Source: Methylobrevis albus (GTDB lineage Bacteria > Pseudomonadota > Alphaproteobacteria > Rhizobiales > Pleomorphomonadaceae). Taken from it: a stretch of DNA of 64,000 bases. The number at the start of each line of letters is the position of its first letter. Position 1 is the first letter of the stretch. The notes under the pieces were generated by a model. That model was not told the DNA's origin and did not search any database. It saw nothing but the letters and a program-made list of their open reading frames with translations. The stretch spans positions 124,001 through 188,000 of the forward strand of contig NZ_JADZLT010000051.1 of NCBI RefSeq assembly GCF_015904235.1, read 5' to 3'. Shown here piece by piece: positions 27,308-37,326 of the stretch. Position numbers and translations under genes: made by a program.

Positions 27308-28285
27308 TCAGTCGCTCGCGTCGCCCTCGCCGCGGATCCAGCGGCGGAACTCGGCGACGGCGGGCTTTTCGGAGAAGTCGTGGCTGGTGAGGAGGTGAAA
27401 CCCTTCGCCGGTCTCGATGTCGACGTCGAACGGCCGCACCAGACGCCCGGTGCGCAGGTCGTTCTCGACGAGGAGCTGGCTGGCGAGCGCGACACCCTGG
27501 CCCTGCACCGCGGCGTCGAGCATCAGCCCGGAATCGTTGAAGTAGAGCGTCTCGTCGAAGCTGACCCCGGCGATGCCGGCGGCGGCGAACCAGGCCGCCC
27601 AGAGGCTGGAATTCACCACCTGCAGCAGCGTGTGCTTGGCGAGATCGCGCGGGCTGACGATCACCGGGTCCTCGCGCAGCAGCGACGGGCTGCACACCGC
27701 GAACAGCCGGTCGCGCCCGAGCTTTTCCACCCGGGCGTTCGGCCAGTTGCCGTGGCCCCAGCGGATCGCGACGTCGATGTCCTGGCGGTCGAAGTCGACC
27801 GGATCGTTCGAGGCGAGCAGGGTGATCTTGATCTGCGGATTGAGCTGCATGAAGCGCTTCAGCCGCGGCACCAGCCACCGCGAGGCGATCGCCGGCGGGG
27901 CGTTGACGCAGAGCACGGTGGGCGCCTTCGGGTCGGCGATGCGGTCGCAGGCGCGGGCAAGCAGCGACATCGCCTCGCCGACGGCGCTGGCGAGCGCGGT
28001 GCCCTCGCGGGTGAGTTCCATCCGCCGCGGCATGCGGCGGAACAGGCGCACATCGAGCAGGTCCTCGAGCTGGCGGATCTGCTGGCTGACGGCCGACTGG
28101 GTGACGCAGAGTTCCTCGGCGGCGGCGGTGAAGTTGCCGTGGCGGGCGGCGGCGTCGAACACGCGGAACAGGTTGACCGGCGGCAGCCGCATGCTCCGGC
28201 GCCCGCCGCTGCCGTCGGAGCCGGCGGGCGCCGGCGCCGCATCGTGCTCCTCGCTGCCGAGGCGCGTCACGTCGCCGGATTTCAT
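27308..28285 (-). CDS. LysR-family transcriptional regulator (GcvA-like)
   Basis: A 325-residue LysR regulator. The winged helix-turn-helix occupies about residues 34-95 (VFDAAARHGNFTAAAEELCV, TQSAVSQQIRQLEDLL), and the PBP2 GcvA-type effector domain follows, with PPAIASRWLVPRLKRF and DVAIRWGHGNWP. The start at 28285 has a GAGGA ribosome site; a later ATG at 28192 would remove a poorly conserved 31-residue leader. GcvA-type proteins recognise CTAAT-containing sites. An ATTAG-N5-CTAAT dyad lies 1.2 kb upstream in the divergent promoter between the luciferase-like gene and the SDR gene, the likely target. Confidence 0.9.
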   Translation of the reverse strand: MKSGDVTRLGSEEHDAAPAPAGSDGSGGRRSMRLPPVNLFRVFDAAARHGNFTAAAEELCVTQSAVSQQIRQLEDLLDVRLFRRMPRRMELTREGTALASAVGEAMSLLARACDRIADPKAPTVLCVNAPPAIASRWLVPRLKRFMQLNPQIKITLLASNDPVDFDRQDIDVAIRWGHGNWPNARVEKLGRDRLFAVCSPSLLREDPVIVSPRDLAKHTLLQVVNSSLWAAWFAAAGIAGVSFDETLYFNDSGLMLDAAVQGQGVALASQLLVENDLRTGRLVRPFDVDIETGEGFHLLTSHDFSEKPAVAEFRRWIRGEGDASD

Positions 28286-28338
28286 GCCGCGTTCCTCATG
28301 CCGCTTCCCTGTTCTCCACGGCTGTCATGTCCCGCCCC

Positions 28339-29412
28339 TCACGCCGCATCCTTGAGGTCGACGTTGCGCAGGTCCACCAGCCCCTCGAGCTGGGGGATCA
28401 CGTCGCAGCCGAAGCGCTCCATCGAGGCGAGCGTCTCGCGCCGGCCGATGCCGGCAAAACCCATGAAGCAGGAAAGATGCGTCGGCTGCAGCGCGCCGAG
28501 TTCCTCGGCGAGCTTCTCGGCGCAGTAGTCGGCCGGGCCGATCACCGCGTTCTCGAGGAAATCGTCGAGCGGCGGCTCGTCGTTGAGCGGCATCAGCCGG
28601 AGGAACGGCCCGTCGCGGCTCGGCTGCACGGTCGAGAAGGAGACCGCGGCGCGGGCGAGGTCGCGCACGCACTGCGCGGCATGGCGGGCGTCCTCGGCGT
28701 CGTCGGTGACGTAGATGTAGCGCTGCACCGCGAGCGGCATCGTCGCCGGATCGCCGCCCGCCGCCTGCCAGTGCTGGCCGATCTCGTCGCGCGTCGCGGT
28801 CGCGGCGGCAAGGCCGCGGTGGCCGAAGCTCATGAACGGCGTATGGCCGCCGCGCGCCATCCGCGCGATCAGCGCGGGATGGCTCGAGGCGACGAAGGTA
28901 TCGGGCATCGCGAGGCCGAACGGGCGCATCGAGAGCTCGGTGCGCGGCACGCGGTAGTGCGCGCCGGAAAACTCCACGACGCCGGAGGTCAGCCCCTGCT
29001 CGAGGATGGTCCAGGCTTCCATCATCCGGGCGTGGCGCTCGCCGGGATCGACGCCGAAGCGGTCGAACTCGTGCGGCTGGTATCCACAGCCGAGCCCGAG
29101 CGCGAGGCGGCCGCGGGTCAGCAGGTCGGCGAAGGCCGCCTCCTGCACGAGGCGCAGCGGATCGTACAGCGGCAGCGCCAGCACGGCCGGGCCGAGGCGG
29201 ATATTGCGCGTCTCGGCGGCGCAATGCGTCACCATCAGCAGCGACGACGGGCAGATCGAGTGATTGGTGAAGTGGTGCTCGGCGAACCAGGCGACGTCGA
29301 AGCCGAAATCCTCGGCCATCTTCACCGCGTCGATCGTGGTCTTCAACACGGACGCCGGCGACGTGTTGCGGTCGTAGAGGCCCATCAGGTTGAAAAGCCC
29401 CAGCTTCGCCAT
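28339..29412 (-). CDS. Luciferase-like flavin-dependent monooxygenase (LLM class)
   Basis: A 357-residue bacterial-luciferase family protein (TIM barrel, FMN or F420 type). Typical elements: KLGLFNLMGLYDRN at the start, FDVAWFAEHHFTNHS near residue 38 with the family EHHF motif, RNIRLGPAVLALPLYDPLRL near 70, and RLALGLGCGYQPHEFDRFG near 101. ATG 29412 is chosen over 29460 for its CAGGACGTG ribosome spacing. It is paralogous to the plus-strand gene at 30532, which has the same FNLMGL and EHHFTN motifs. An NAD(P)H:flavin reductase at 37323 could supply reduced flavin. The substrate is unknown. Confidence 0.87.
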   Translation of the reverse strand: MAKLGLFNLMGLYDRNTSPASVLKTTIDAVKMAEDFGFDVAWFAEHHFTNHSICPSSLLMVTHCAAETRNIRLGPAVLALPLYDPLRLVQEAAFADLLTRGRLALGLGCGYQPHEFDRFGVDPGERHARMMEAWTILEQGLTSGVVEFSGAHYRVPRTELSMRPFGLAMPDTFVASSHPALIARMARGGHTPFMSFGHRGLAAATATRDEIGQHWQAAGGDPATMPLAVQRYIYVTDDAEDARHAAQCVRDLARAAVSFSTVQPSRDGPFLRLMPLNDEPPLDDFLENAVIGPADYCAEKLAEELGALQPTHLSCFMGFAGIGRRETLASMERFGCDVIPQLEGLVDLRNVDLKDAA

Positions 29413-29508
29413 CACGTCCTGCTCCGCGGCCGAGAGGGCGCCTGGCCCTCTCGCGTTCAAATTGCTTCACCTTCCCAAAGCATAGGCGCCGATCGCGCGG
29501 GACCGCAA

Positions 29509-29523
29509 ATTAGTGCTGCTAAT
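29509..29523. promoter_or_regulatory. LysR/GcvA-type operator candidate (ATTAG-N5-CTAAT)
   Basis: ATTAG-TGCTG-CTAAT is a perfect 5-bp-arm dyad that fits both the general LysR T-N11-A rule and the CTAAT element bound by GcvA-type proteins. It lies in the 319-nt divergent intergenic region, 97 nt upstream of the minus-strand luciferase-like start and 209 nt upstream of the SDR start. The rest of that region has a short GC hairpin GAGAGGGC/GCCCTCTC-like (about 29432-29453) and no recognised gene. Confidence 0.55.
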
Positions 29524-29731
29524 GCGGCCCTTAGCCCACCTTCCGCCGCGCCCCGGCAGCGTCTGCGCTTATCGGGATATCAGAATTCATCGTTTGCCGG
29601 CTCCGATCCCGGTCGGTGACACTGCTTAACGAAAAGCACGGACCCGCCGCCGGCTCCTCCCGGGAGACCCGGACGGCGACGACCGGCGGCGCAATCCCGG
29701 CGCGGGGCGGGACCGAGCGAGGGGCATTCCG

Positions 29732-30463
29732 ATGCAAGGCAAGATGGTCATCGTCACGGGCGGCGGCAGCGGGCTCGGCCGGGCCGTAGCGCTGGCACTG
29801 GCGACCGCCGGGGCGTCGGTCGCGATCGTCGAGCTCGACGCTGCCGCGGCGTCGGCCGTGGTGGCCGAGATCGAGGCCGCCGGCGGCGCGGCCTTCTCCG
29901 TCATCGGCGACATCACCACTCGCGAGAGCGCCGCGGCGCTGGTCGACGCGGCGGTGGCGAAGGCCGGCCGCATCGACGGCCTCTGCAACTGCGCCGGCGT
30001 CTATCCGCGCAAACCCATCCTCGACATCTCCGACGCCGACTGGGACTTCAGCTTCTCGGTCAACGTGCGCGGTCTCTACGATGTCTCCATCGCCGTCATC
30101 AAGCACATGCAGGCGGCCGGCGGCGGGCGGATCGTCAACGTCGCCTCGATCGACGCGCTGAAGGCGCATCCGAAGAACGCCCACTACGCCGCGATGAAGG
30201 CGGCCGTGGTCAGCCTGACGAAGAGCATGGCGCTCGCTTGCGCCCCCGACAACATCCTGATCAACGGCGTCGCCCCGGCCGGCATCGCCACCGAAAAGGC
30301 GAAGGCCGCCGGCTTCCTGCCGGAACTCGCGGCCCAGACCGCGCTCGGCCGCGCCGCCGAGCCGGACGACGTCGCCGACGTCATCGTCTTCCTTCTCTCC
30401 GACAAGAACCGTTACATGGTCGGTGAGACGGTGGCGATCAGCGGCGGCTACTTCATCGCCTGA
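29732..30463 (+). CDS. SDR-family NAD(P)-dependent oxidoreductase
   Basis: A 243-residue classical short-chain dehydrogenase. The cofactor motif TGGGSGLGRA is at residues 9-18, NCAG near residue 87, the catalytic Ser in VNVASIDALKAHPKN near 139, and the Tyr/Lys pair in HYAAMKAAV near 151-155. The C-terminus ends GETVAISGGYFIA. It should interconvert an alcohol and a carbonyl group. It is followed 68 nt later by the second luciferase-like gene and starts the plus-strand catabolic run. Probably controlled by the ATTAG-N5-CTAAT site upstream. Confidence 0.9.
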   Translation: MQGKMVIVTGGGSGLGRAVALALATAGASVAIVELDAAAASAVVAEIEAAGGAAFSVIGDITTRESAAALVDAAVAKAGRIDGLCNCAGVYPRKPILDISDADWDFSFSVNVRGLYDVSIAVIKHMQAAGGGRIVNVASIDALKAHPKNAHYAAMKAAVVSLTKSMALACAPDNILINGVAPAGIATEKAKAAGFLPELAAQTALGRAAEPDDVADVIVFLLSDKNRYMVGETVAISGGYFIA

Positions 30464-30531
30464 GTGCGTCCGGTCCTGCGCCGGACGGCGCGGGGCAGGG
30501 GGTTCAACCACCAAAACGAAAAGTATCCGTC

Positions 30532-31617
30532 ATGCATTTCGGTCTCTTCAACCTCATGGGCCTTCGCGACAATCCCGGCGGCGTCGGCGGTGTCATCGAA
30601 GACACGCGCACGATGGTGCGGCTCGCCGAGGACATCGGCTTCGAGATCGCGTGGTTCGCGGAGCATCATTTCACCAACTACTCGGTGAGCGTGTCGCCGC
30701 TGATGATGGCCGCCCACATGGCCGGCCTCACCAGCCGCATCCGTCTCGGCGCCGGCGTCGTCGTGCTGCCGCTCTATCACCCGATGCGCGTCGCGCAGGA
30801 GATCGCCCTCCTCGACCAGATCTCCGGCGGCCGCGCCGTGCTCGGCGTCGGCACCGGCTACCAGGCCTACGAGTTCGAGCGCTACGGCGCCGACGTTGCC
30901 AAGAAGACCGAGATATTCCTCGAATACTGGTCGATCGTCGAACAGGCGCTGACCGAGGGCCGCGCCGCCTTCGACGGCCAGTACATCCAGATCCCCGAGG
31001 CGGTGTTCACCGTGCGCCCCGTGCAGCGGCCGCTGCCGCCGATCTACTGCACCTCGCCGCATCCCCCGATCCTGAAGGCGATCGCGAAGTGGGGCGGCAT
31101 GCCGTTCATCACCGCCGGCTGGCGCGGCTCGAAGGCCCTCGTCGGCATCGCCGGCCAGGTCCGCGACGCCTGGGAGAAGGCCGGCCTCGACGGCGCGACC
31201 ATGCCGGTGGCGCTGCAGCAGTACGTCCACATCACCGACAGCGCCGACGAGGCGATGGAGGCGGCCGAACGCGCCCGCTACGTCGGCCGCATGGTCTACG
31301 GGCTGCGCTCCAACGTGCTCACCCTCGACGGCTCGTTCGTCCAGGCGGCCCCGTTCCCGGACGAGCCGCCGCTCGAGACCTTCCGCGACAACCTGCTGAT
31401 CGGCGACGCCCATCACGTCGCCGAGCGTCTCGTCGAGGAGATCCGGGCGCACAACCCGGTGCACTACAACTGCTTCTTCCAGTTCGGCGACATGCCCGTC
31501 GCCCGCGCCCGCCGCTCGCTGGAGCGCTTCGGCGCCGAGGTGCTGCCGCTGGTCGAGAAGGCCGTCGGCCCGCTGTCGGAGATCGGCCGCCGCGCCGCTC
31601 CGATCGCCGCCGAGTGA
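30532..31617 (+). CDS. Luciferase-like flavin-dependent monooxygenase (LLM class), paralogue
   Basis: A 361-residue luciferase-family monooxygenase, starting MHFGLFNLMGLRDNPGG. It has FEIAWFAEHHFTNYSVS near residue 38, SRIRLGAGVVVLPLYHPMRV near 70, and RAVLGVGTGYQAYEFERYGAD near 101. It is clearly related to the minus-strand gene at 28339 (same motifs in the same order) and may act on a related intermediate or on the same compound under different control. A strong GC hairpin follows it, before the livK gene. The oxidised substrate is not identifiable. Confidence 0.88.
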   Translation: MHFGLFNLMGLRDNPGGVGGVIEDTRTMVRLAEDIGFEIAWFAEHHFTNYSVSVSPLMMAAHMAGLTSRIRLGAGVVVLPLYHPMRVAQEIALLDQISGGRAVLGVGTGYQAYEFERYGADVAKKTEIFLEYWSIVEQALTEGRAAFDGQYIQIPEAVFTVRPVQRPLPPIYCTSPHPPILKAIAKWGGMPFITAGWRGSKALVGIAGQVRDAWEKAGLDGATMPVALQQYVHITDSADEAMEAAERARYVGRMVYGLRSNVLTLDGSFVQAAPFPDEPPLETFRDNLLIGDAHHVAERLVEEIRAHNPVHYNCFFQFGDMPVARARRSLERFGAEVLPLVEKAVGPLSEIGRRAAPIAAE

Positions 31618-31622
31618 ACGAC

Positions 31623-31657
31623 ACCGCGCGGCGGGCCGGGGGCGGCCCGCCGCGCGG
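31623..31657 (+). terminator. Strong GC-rich hairpin between the monooxygenase gene and livK
   Basis: The arms CCGCGCGGCGGGCC (31624-31637) and GGCCCGCCGCGCGG (31644-31657) are exact reverse complements, with one more G-C pair closing a GGGG loop. A short TTTT occurs about 7 nt after the stem. It may be a weak terminator or an RNA-stabilising structure separating the luciferase-like gene from the Liv importer genes. The T-tract is poor, so full termination is doubtful. Confidence 0.5.
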
Positions 31658-31731
31658 AGGACGATTTTCCGCAACCGGTAACGATGCGGCCGCGCGAACG
31701 GCCGCACATCACCACGCAGAGGGGTAAGACC

Positions 31732-32963
31732 ATGACCAGAACGCTTGCCTGTACCGCTGCCCTCGCCGCGTCGCTGCTCGCGACCTGCGCCTTCGCCGCC
31801 GAGACGCTCGGCCCGGTCACCGACGAGATCGGCGTCGTCAAGATCACCAAGGGCGACCCGATCCTGATCGGTGGCTACTCGTCCCAGTCGGGCGGCGACA
31901 CCAACCAGGGCATCGACGAGTTGCGCGGCGCCGAACTCGCCATCCTCGACAACGAGGGCACCGTACTCGGCTTCGAGGTGCAGCTCCTCGGCGAGGACGC
32001 CCAGTGCACCGCCGAGGGCGGCCAGACCGCCGCCACCAAGATCGCCGGCAACCCGCAGGTCGTCGCGGTGATCGGACCGACCTGCTCGTCCGGCGCCCGC
32101 GCCGGTGCGCCGATCCTGTGGAACGCCGGCATGCCGAGCGTCGCCTTCGGCGCCACCGCGCCGGCGCTCACCGCCGCCGACCGCCCGGACGGCTTCAAGG
32201 GCTTCCTGCGCGTCGTCCCGAACGACCTGCTCGGCGCCGACTTCACCGCCACCTACGCCTTCGAGAACCTCGGCGTGAAGACGGCCGCCACCATCCACGA
32301 CGGCAGCCCCTACACCGAGCAGCTCGTCCGCGCCTTCGAGAAGGACTTCACCGAACTCGGCGGCACCATCGTCTCCAGCGAGGCGGTCTCGCCGACCGAC
32401 ACCGATCTGCGCCCGGTGCTGACCCGCATCTCGACCAAGAAGCCGGAACTGATCTTCACCCCGGTGTTCACCTCGACGGTCGGCTTCCTGCTGCGCCAGA
32501 AGACCGAGATCACCGATCTCGCGGGCACCCAGGTGATCGGCGGCGAGGGCGTGTTCAGCGCCAACGTCATTGAGGCGGCCGGCCCGAACGTCGTCGGCCT
32601 GCGCATCGTCGGCCCGTCGACCGACCTCTTCTCCGACCGCTTCCCGGTCTTCGTCGAGGCGTTCAAGTCGGAGTTCGGCGAGGCCCCGGTCGGCGGCTTC
32701 AGCGCCTACGGCTACGACAGCATGCTCCTGACGCTGAAGGCGATCGAGACCGCCGGCAAGACCGACGACGAGGGCAACCTCTACATCGGCCGCAAGGCGC
32801 TCTACGACGCGATGATGGCGACCAAGGACCTGCCGGCGCTCACCGGCACGCTCGCCTGCGACGAGTTCGGCGACTGCAGCGCCGCCACCTACGCGATCTG
32901 GGAATTCGTCAGCGACGACGCCTCCACCTTCGCACCGGGCGAAAACCCGAAGCGGGTCTACCC

Positions 32964-32967
<4 letters not shown>
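31732..32967 (+). CDS. livK: Branched-chain amino-acid-type ABC transporter substrate-binding protein
   Basis: A 411-residue periplasmic binding protein of the Leu/Ile/Val (family 4) group. The signal peptide TRTLACTAALAASLLATCAFAAE has a cleavage site after CAFA. The mature part has the type I PBP pattern ILIGGYSSQSGGDTNQGIDE, VAVIGPTCSSGARAGAPILW, and FLRVVPNDLLGADFTATYAFE. The liv genes here are a family label: the ligand may be an aromatic or other organic acid, given the surrounding monooxygenases. The start at 31732 follows AGAGGGGTAAG. It overlaps livH by 4 nt (GTGA). Confidence 0.9.
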
Positions 32968-34061
<1,094 letters not shown>

Positions 34062-34065
34062 CGCC

Positions 34066-35736
34066 ATGTCGTTCAACGTCGTCACCTCCTCCTTCCGCGT
34101 CGTCCGGCGCGAACGCGAAGCCGGCGCCGAGGCGCTGCGCATCGGCCTGATCGCCGGTGTCGCCGCGGTGCTGTTCTGCCTAATCGGCGCCTATGTCGCC
34201 CTCGACAAGCGCGACGTCGTCGAAGGCGTCGCGAGCTTCGCCGCGGTGGCGCTCGCCGCCATCGCCCTCGTCGCCGGCTACACGTCCGCGGCGACGGCGA
34301 ACCGCCAGGGCCGCACGCCGCGCCGCGCCGTGCTGCTCGCCGGCGGCGCCGGCCTCGCCGTCGGCGCCTGCCTCGCGCTGATGGTGCTCGCCACCACCAA
34401 CCTCGGCATCCGCACCATCCTCGTCGCCGCCTCGCCGGCCCTCGTCCGCGCGCTCACCTTCGGCACCACGGCGGGCTCGTCCGGCCAGATATTCCTGCTG
34501 CTCGCCGCCGGCTTCGGCCTCGGGGCGATCGGCGGGGCGCTCGCCACCCTGGTGCCCGAGCGGCTGCGCCGCGCCATCATCCGCGGCGTCTTCGTGGTGA
34601 TCTTCGCGGGCCTTTTCCGCGACGTCTTCTTCAGCATCGCCTCGAACCTGCCCGGCGGCGTCGACCGCATGATCTACGGCTCGGCCGGGATCCGGCTCTG
34701 GCCGGCGATCCTGCTGTTCGCCGCCGTCGTCGCCTGGACGATCCTCCGCGCGGCGGCCGGCAAGCCGTCGGCGGCCCGCACCGGCGGCCGCTCGAAGCTC
34801 AGCATCGTGCTGCTCGTCGCCACCGTGCTGGTGCTGCCGCTGATCACCTCCGACTTCGTCGCCCAGGTGGCGATGCTGGTCGCGCTCTACATGCTGATGG
34901 GCATGGGCCTCAACATCGAGCTCGGCCTCGCCGGCCTCGTCGACCTCGGCTTCGTCGCCTTCTTTGCGGTGGGCGCCTACACGGTGGCGCTGCTCTGCTC
35001 GAACGGCCCGCTCGCCATCGCCGACGTGTCGTTCTGGGTGGCGCTGCCGGTGGCGATCGTGCTCGCGGCGGTGTCCGGCCTCGTCTTCGGCCTGCCGGTG
35101 CTGCGCGTGCGCGGCGACTACCTCGCCATGGCGACGCTCGGCCTCGGCGAGATCGTCCGGGTGCTGGTGCTGTCCGACGCGCTCGCCCCCGTTCTCGGCG
35201 GCTCGCAGGGCATCATCGAGATCGACCGGCCGGTACTCGCGGGAATCTCGCTCAACACCCCGGCCGAACTCTATTATCTCGCGCTGATCCTCGCCGGCGC
35301 CGTCGCCTTCATCTCCTGGCGGCTGCAGCATGCCCGCATCGGCCGGGCGTGGCTGGCGATCCGCGAGGACGAGGACGTCGCGCAGGCGCTCGGCATCGAC
35401 CCGGTCGCCTCGAAGCTCGTCGCCTATTCGGTCGGCGCGGCCTTCGCGGGCGCCGCCGGCGCGGTGTTCGCGGTGCTGGTCGGCTCGGTGTTCCCGCACT
35501 CGTTCCAGCTGCTCGTCTCGATCAACGTGCTGGCGATCCTCGTCATCGGCGGCCTCGGCAGCCTGCCGGGCGTGCTCGTCGGCGCGATGGTGCTGATCGG
35601 CCTGCCGGAGCTGCTGCGCGAGTTCGGCGAGTTCCGCTACCTCTTCTACGGCGTCGCCTTGGTCGCGATGATGCACATCCGGCCCGAGGGCCTCTGGCCC
35701 GCCGAATCCACCAAGCGGGAGATGGCCGATGCCTGA
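34066..35736 (+). CDS. livM: Branched-chain amino-acid-type ABC transporter permease LivM with long N-terminal membrane extension
   Basis: A 556-residue permease, far longer than the usual 300-430. The canonical LivM domain begins near residue 250: MLMGMGLNIELGLAGLVDLGFVAFFAVGAY, LRVRGDYLAMATLGLGEIVR, and AFAGAAGAVFAVLVG. Residues 1 to about 245 form an added region with roughly five or six hydrophobic segments and no match to a family I recognise. The frame is continuous and the start at 34066 lies 4 nt after livH, so the extension looks genuine. It overlaps livG by 8 nt. Confidence 0.9.
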   Translation: MSFNVVTSSFRVVRREREAGAEALRIGLIAGVAAVLFCLIGAYVALDKRDVVEGVASFAAVALAAIALVAGYTSAATANRQGRTPRRAVLLAGGAGLAVGACLALMVLATTNLGIRTILVAASPALVRALTFGTTAGSSGQIFLLLAAGFGLGAIGGALATLVPERLRRAIIRGVFVVIFAGLFRDVFFSIASNLPGGVDRMIYGSAGIRLWPAILLFAAVVAWTILRAAAGKPSAARTGGRSKLSIVLLVATVLVLPLITSDFVAQVAMLVALYMLMGMGLNIELGLAGLVDLGFVAFFAVGAYTVALLCSNGPLAIADVSFWVALPVAIVLAAVSGLVFGLPVLRVRGDYLAMATLGLGEIVRVLVLSDALAPVLGGSQGIIEIDRPVLAGISLNTPAELYYLALILAGAVAFISWRLQHARIGRAWLAIREDEDVAQALGIDPVASKLVAYSVGAAFAGAAGAVFAVLVGSVFPHSFQLLVSINVLAILVIGGLGSLPGVLVGAMVLIGLPELLREFGEFRYLFYGVALVAMMHIRPEGLWPAESTKREMADA

Positions 35737-36613
35737 GACCAGCCTTCCGCCCCCGTCGTCCGCCGCCGCGCCCCTGCTCGAGGTGCGCGGCCTCTCCAAG
35801 CGCTTCGGCGGCGTCGCCGCCATCCGCGACGTCGACCTCACCGTCGCCCCCGGCAGCGTCCACGCCGTGATCGGCCCGAACGGCGCCGGCAAGACCTCGG
35901 TGTTCAACTGCATCTCGTCCTTCGTGCAGCCGACCAGCGGCACCATCCGTCTGGACGGCGAGCGCATCGACGGCCTGCCGGCCCACGTCGTCGCCCGCCA
36001 CGGCGTCGCCCGCACCTACCAGAACGTCCGCCTGTTCCCCGGCATGACGGGCCTCGAAAACGTCCTCGTCGGCGCGCATCGCACGCTGTCGGTGCCGGGC
36101 TGGCAGGCGGTATTCGCGACGCCGCGGTTCCGCCGCGAGGAAGCCGCCGCGCGCGAGAAGGCGATGGCGATCCTCGAATTCGCCGGCGTCGCCCACCACG
36201 CCGGCACGCTCGCCCGCCACCTCGCCTATGGCGACCAGCGCCGGCTGGAAATCGCCCGCGCCGTCGTCGCCGGGCCGAAGCTCCTGCTGCTGGATGAGCC
36301 GGCGGCCGGCATGAACCCGGCCGAGGGCGCCGGGCTCGTCGAACTCATCCGCCGCATCCGCGCCGAACTCGGCATCACCGTGGTGCTGATCGAGCATCAC
36401 ATGCGCGTCGTGATGGCGATCGCCGACCGCATCACCGTCATCGACCGCGGCGCGGTGCTCGCCGAAGGCACCCCGGCCGAGATCCAGGCCGACGACAGCG
36501 TCATCGCCGCCTATCTCGGCACCCGCCGCGACACGCCGGCGGAAGCCGCCGCCGAGGACGCCAGCGACGCCGGCGCCGGCGCGAAAACCGGAATGAAGGC
36601 GGTGCGCGCATGA
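35729..36613 (+). CDS. livG: Branched-chain amino-acid-type ABC transporter ATPase LivG
   Basis: A 294-residue ABC ATPase. Walker A is IGPNGAGKTSVFN near residue 50. The Q-loop is ARTYQNVRLFPGMTGLENVLVG near residue 94. The signature is degenerate, as usual for LivG (HLAYGDQRRLEIARA near 168), and Walker B is LLLDEPAAGMNPAE near 188. The C-terminus carries the BCA-type extension and then an Ala/Asp-rich tail of about 25 residues. It overlaps livM by 8 nt and livF by 4 nt, within one transporter operon. Confidence 0.93.
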   Translation: MPETSLPPPSSAAAPLLEVRGLSKRFGGVAAIRDVDLTVAPGSVHAVIGPNGAGKTSVFNCISSFVQPTSGTIRLDGERIDGLPAHVVARHGVARTYQNVRLFPGMTGLENVLVGAHRTLSVPGWQAVFATPRFRREEAAAREKAMAILEFAGVAHHAGTLARHLAYGDQRRLEIARAVVAGPKLLLLDEPAAGMNPAEGAGLVELIRRIRAELGITVVLIEHHMRVVMAIADRITVIDRGAVLAEGTPAEIQADDSVIAAYLGTRRDTPAEAAAEDASDAGAGAKTGMKAVRA

Positions 36614-37326
36614 GAACCCTCGACGTCCGCGACCTCACCGTCGCCTATGGCGCGATCTCCGCCGTCCGCTCGGCGAGCTTCACCGCCGCCGCCGGCAAGA
36701 TCACCGCCGTCGTCGGCGCCAACGGCGCCGGCAAGACCACCGTGCTCAACGCGATCTCCGGCCTGCGCGACGTGCGCGCCGGCCGTATCGACATGGACGG
36801 CCAGGACATCGGCGCGCTGCCGCCGCACGAGCGCGTCCGCGCCGGCATTGCGCAGGTGCCGGAGGGCCGGCGGCTCTTCGGCCGCATGACGGTGGCGGAA
36901 AACCTCGAGATCGGCGCCTTCGTGCGCCAGGACCGCGCCAAGGTGCGCCAGGACATCGAGCGCATCCTCGTGCTGTTCCCGCGCCTGAAGGAGCGCTATC
37001 GCCAGCTCGCCGGCACGCTGTCGGGCGGCGAGCAGCAGATGGTGGCGATGGGCCGGGCGATGATGGCCGACCCCTCGGTGCTGCTGCTCGACGAGCCGAC
37101 CATGGGCCTCGCGCCGCAGATCGTCGACCTCGTGCTGGAAGCCGTGCAGGCAATCAACGCGCAGGGCGTCACCGTGCTGCTCGTCGAGCAGAACGCCTAC
37201 CGGGCGCTCGAGATCGCCGACCAGGCCTTCGTGCTCGAAACCGGCGAAGTGACGCTCTCGGGCAGCGGCGAGGAGCTGCTCAGCCATCCGCGCGTGCGCA
37301 GCGCCTACCTCGGACACGACGCATGA
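36610..37326 (+). CDS. livF: Branched-chain amino-acid-type ABC transporter ATPase LivF
   Basis: A 238-residue ABC ATPase, standard LivF size. Walker A is VVGANGAGKTTVLNAI near residue 38, followed by IAQVPEGRRLFGRMTVAENLEIGAF near 79. The signature TLSGGEQQMVAMGRAMM is near 137, and Walker B VLLLDEPTMGLAPQIV near 157. ATGA overlaps on both sides link it to livG and to the flavin reductase gene, so importer and reductase are translationally coupled. This suggests the imported ligand is a substrate of a flavin-dependent oxygenase. Confidence 0.94.
   Translation: MRTLDVRDLTVAYGAISAVRSASFTAAAGKITAVVGANGAGKTTVLNAISGLRDVRAGRIDMDGQDIGALPPHERVRAGIAQVPEGRRLFGRMTVAENLEIGAFVRQDRAKVRQDIERILVLFPRLKERYRQLAGTLSGGEQQMVAMGRAMMADPSVLLLDEPTMGLAPQIVDLVLEAVQAINAQGVTVLLVEQNAYRALEIADQAFVLETGEVTLSGSGEELLSHPRVRSAYLGHDA

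Noticed and set aside
30468..30487. GTCCGG/CCGGAC hairpin after the SDR gene as a terminator
   Set aside because: Short stem with no T-run and a co-directional gene 45 nt downstream; likely incidental.
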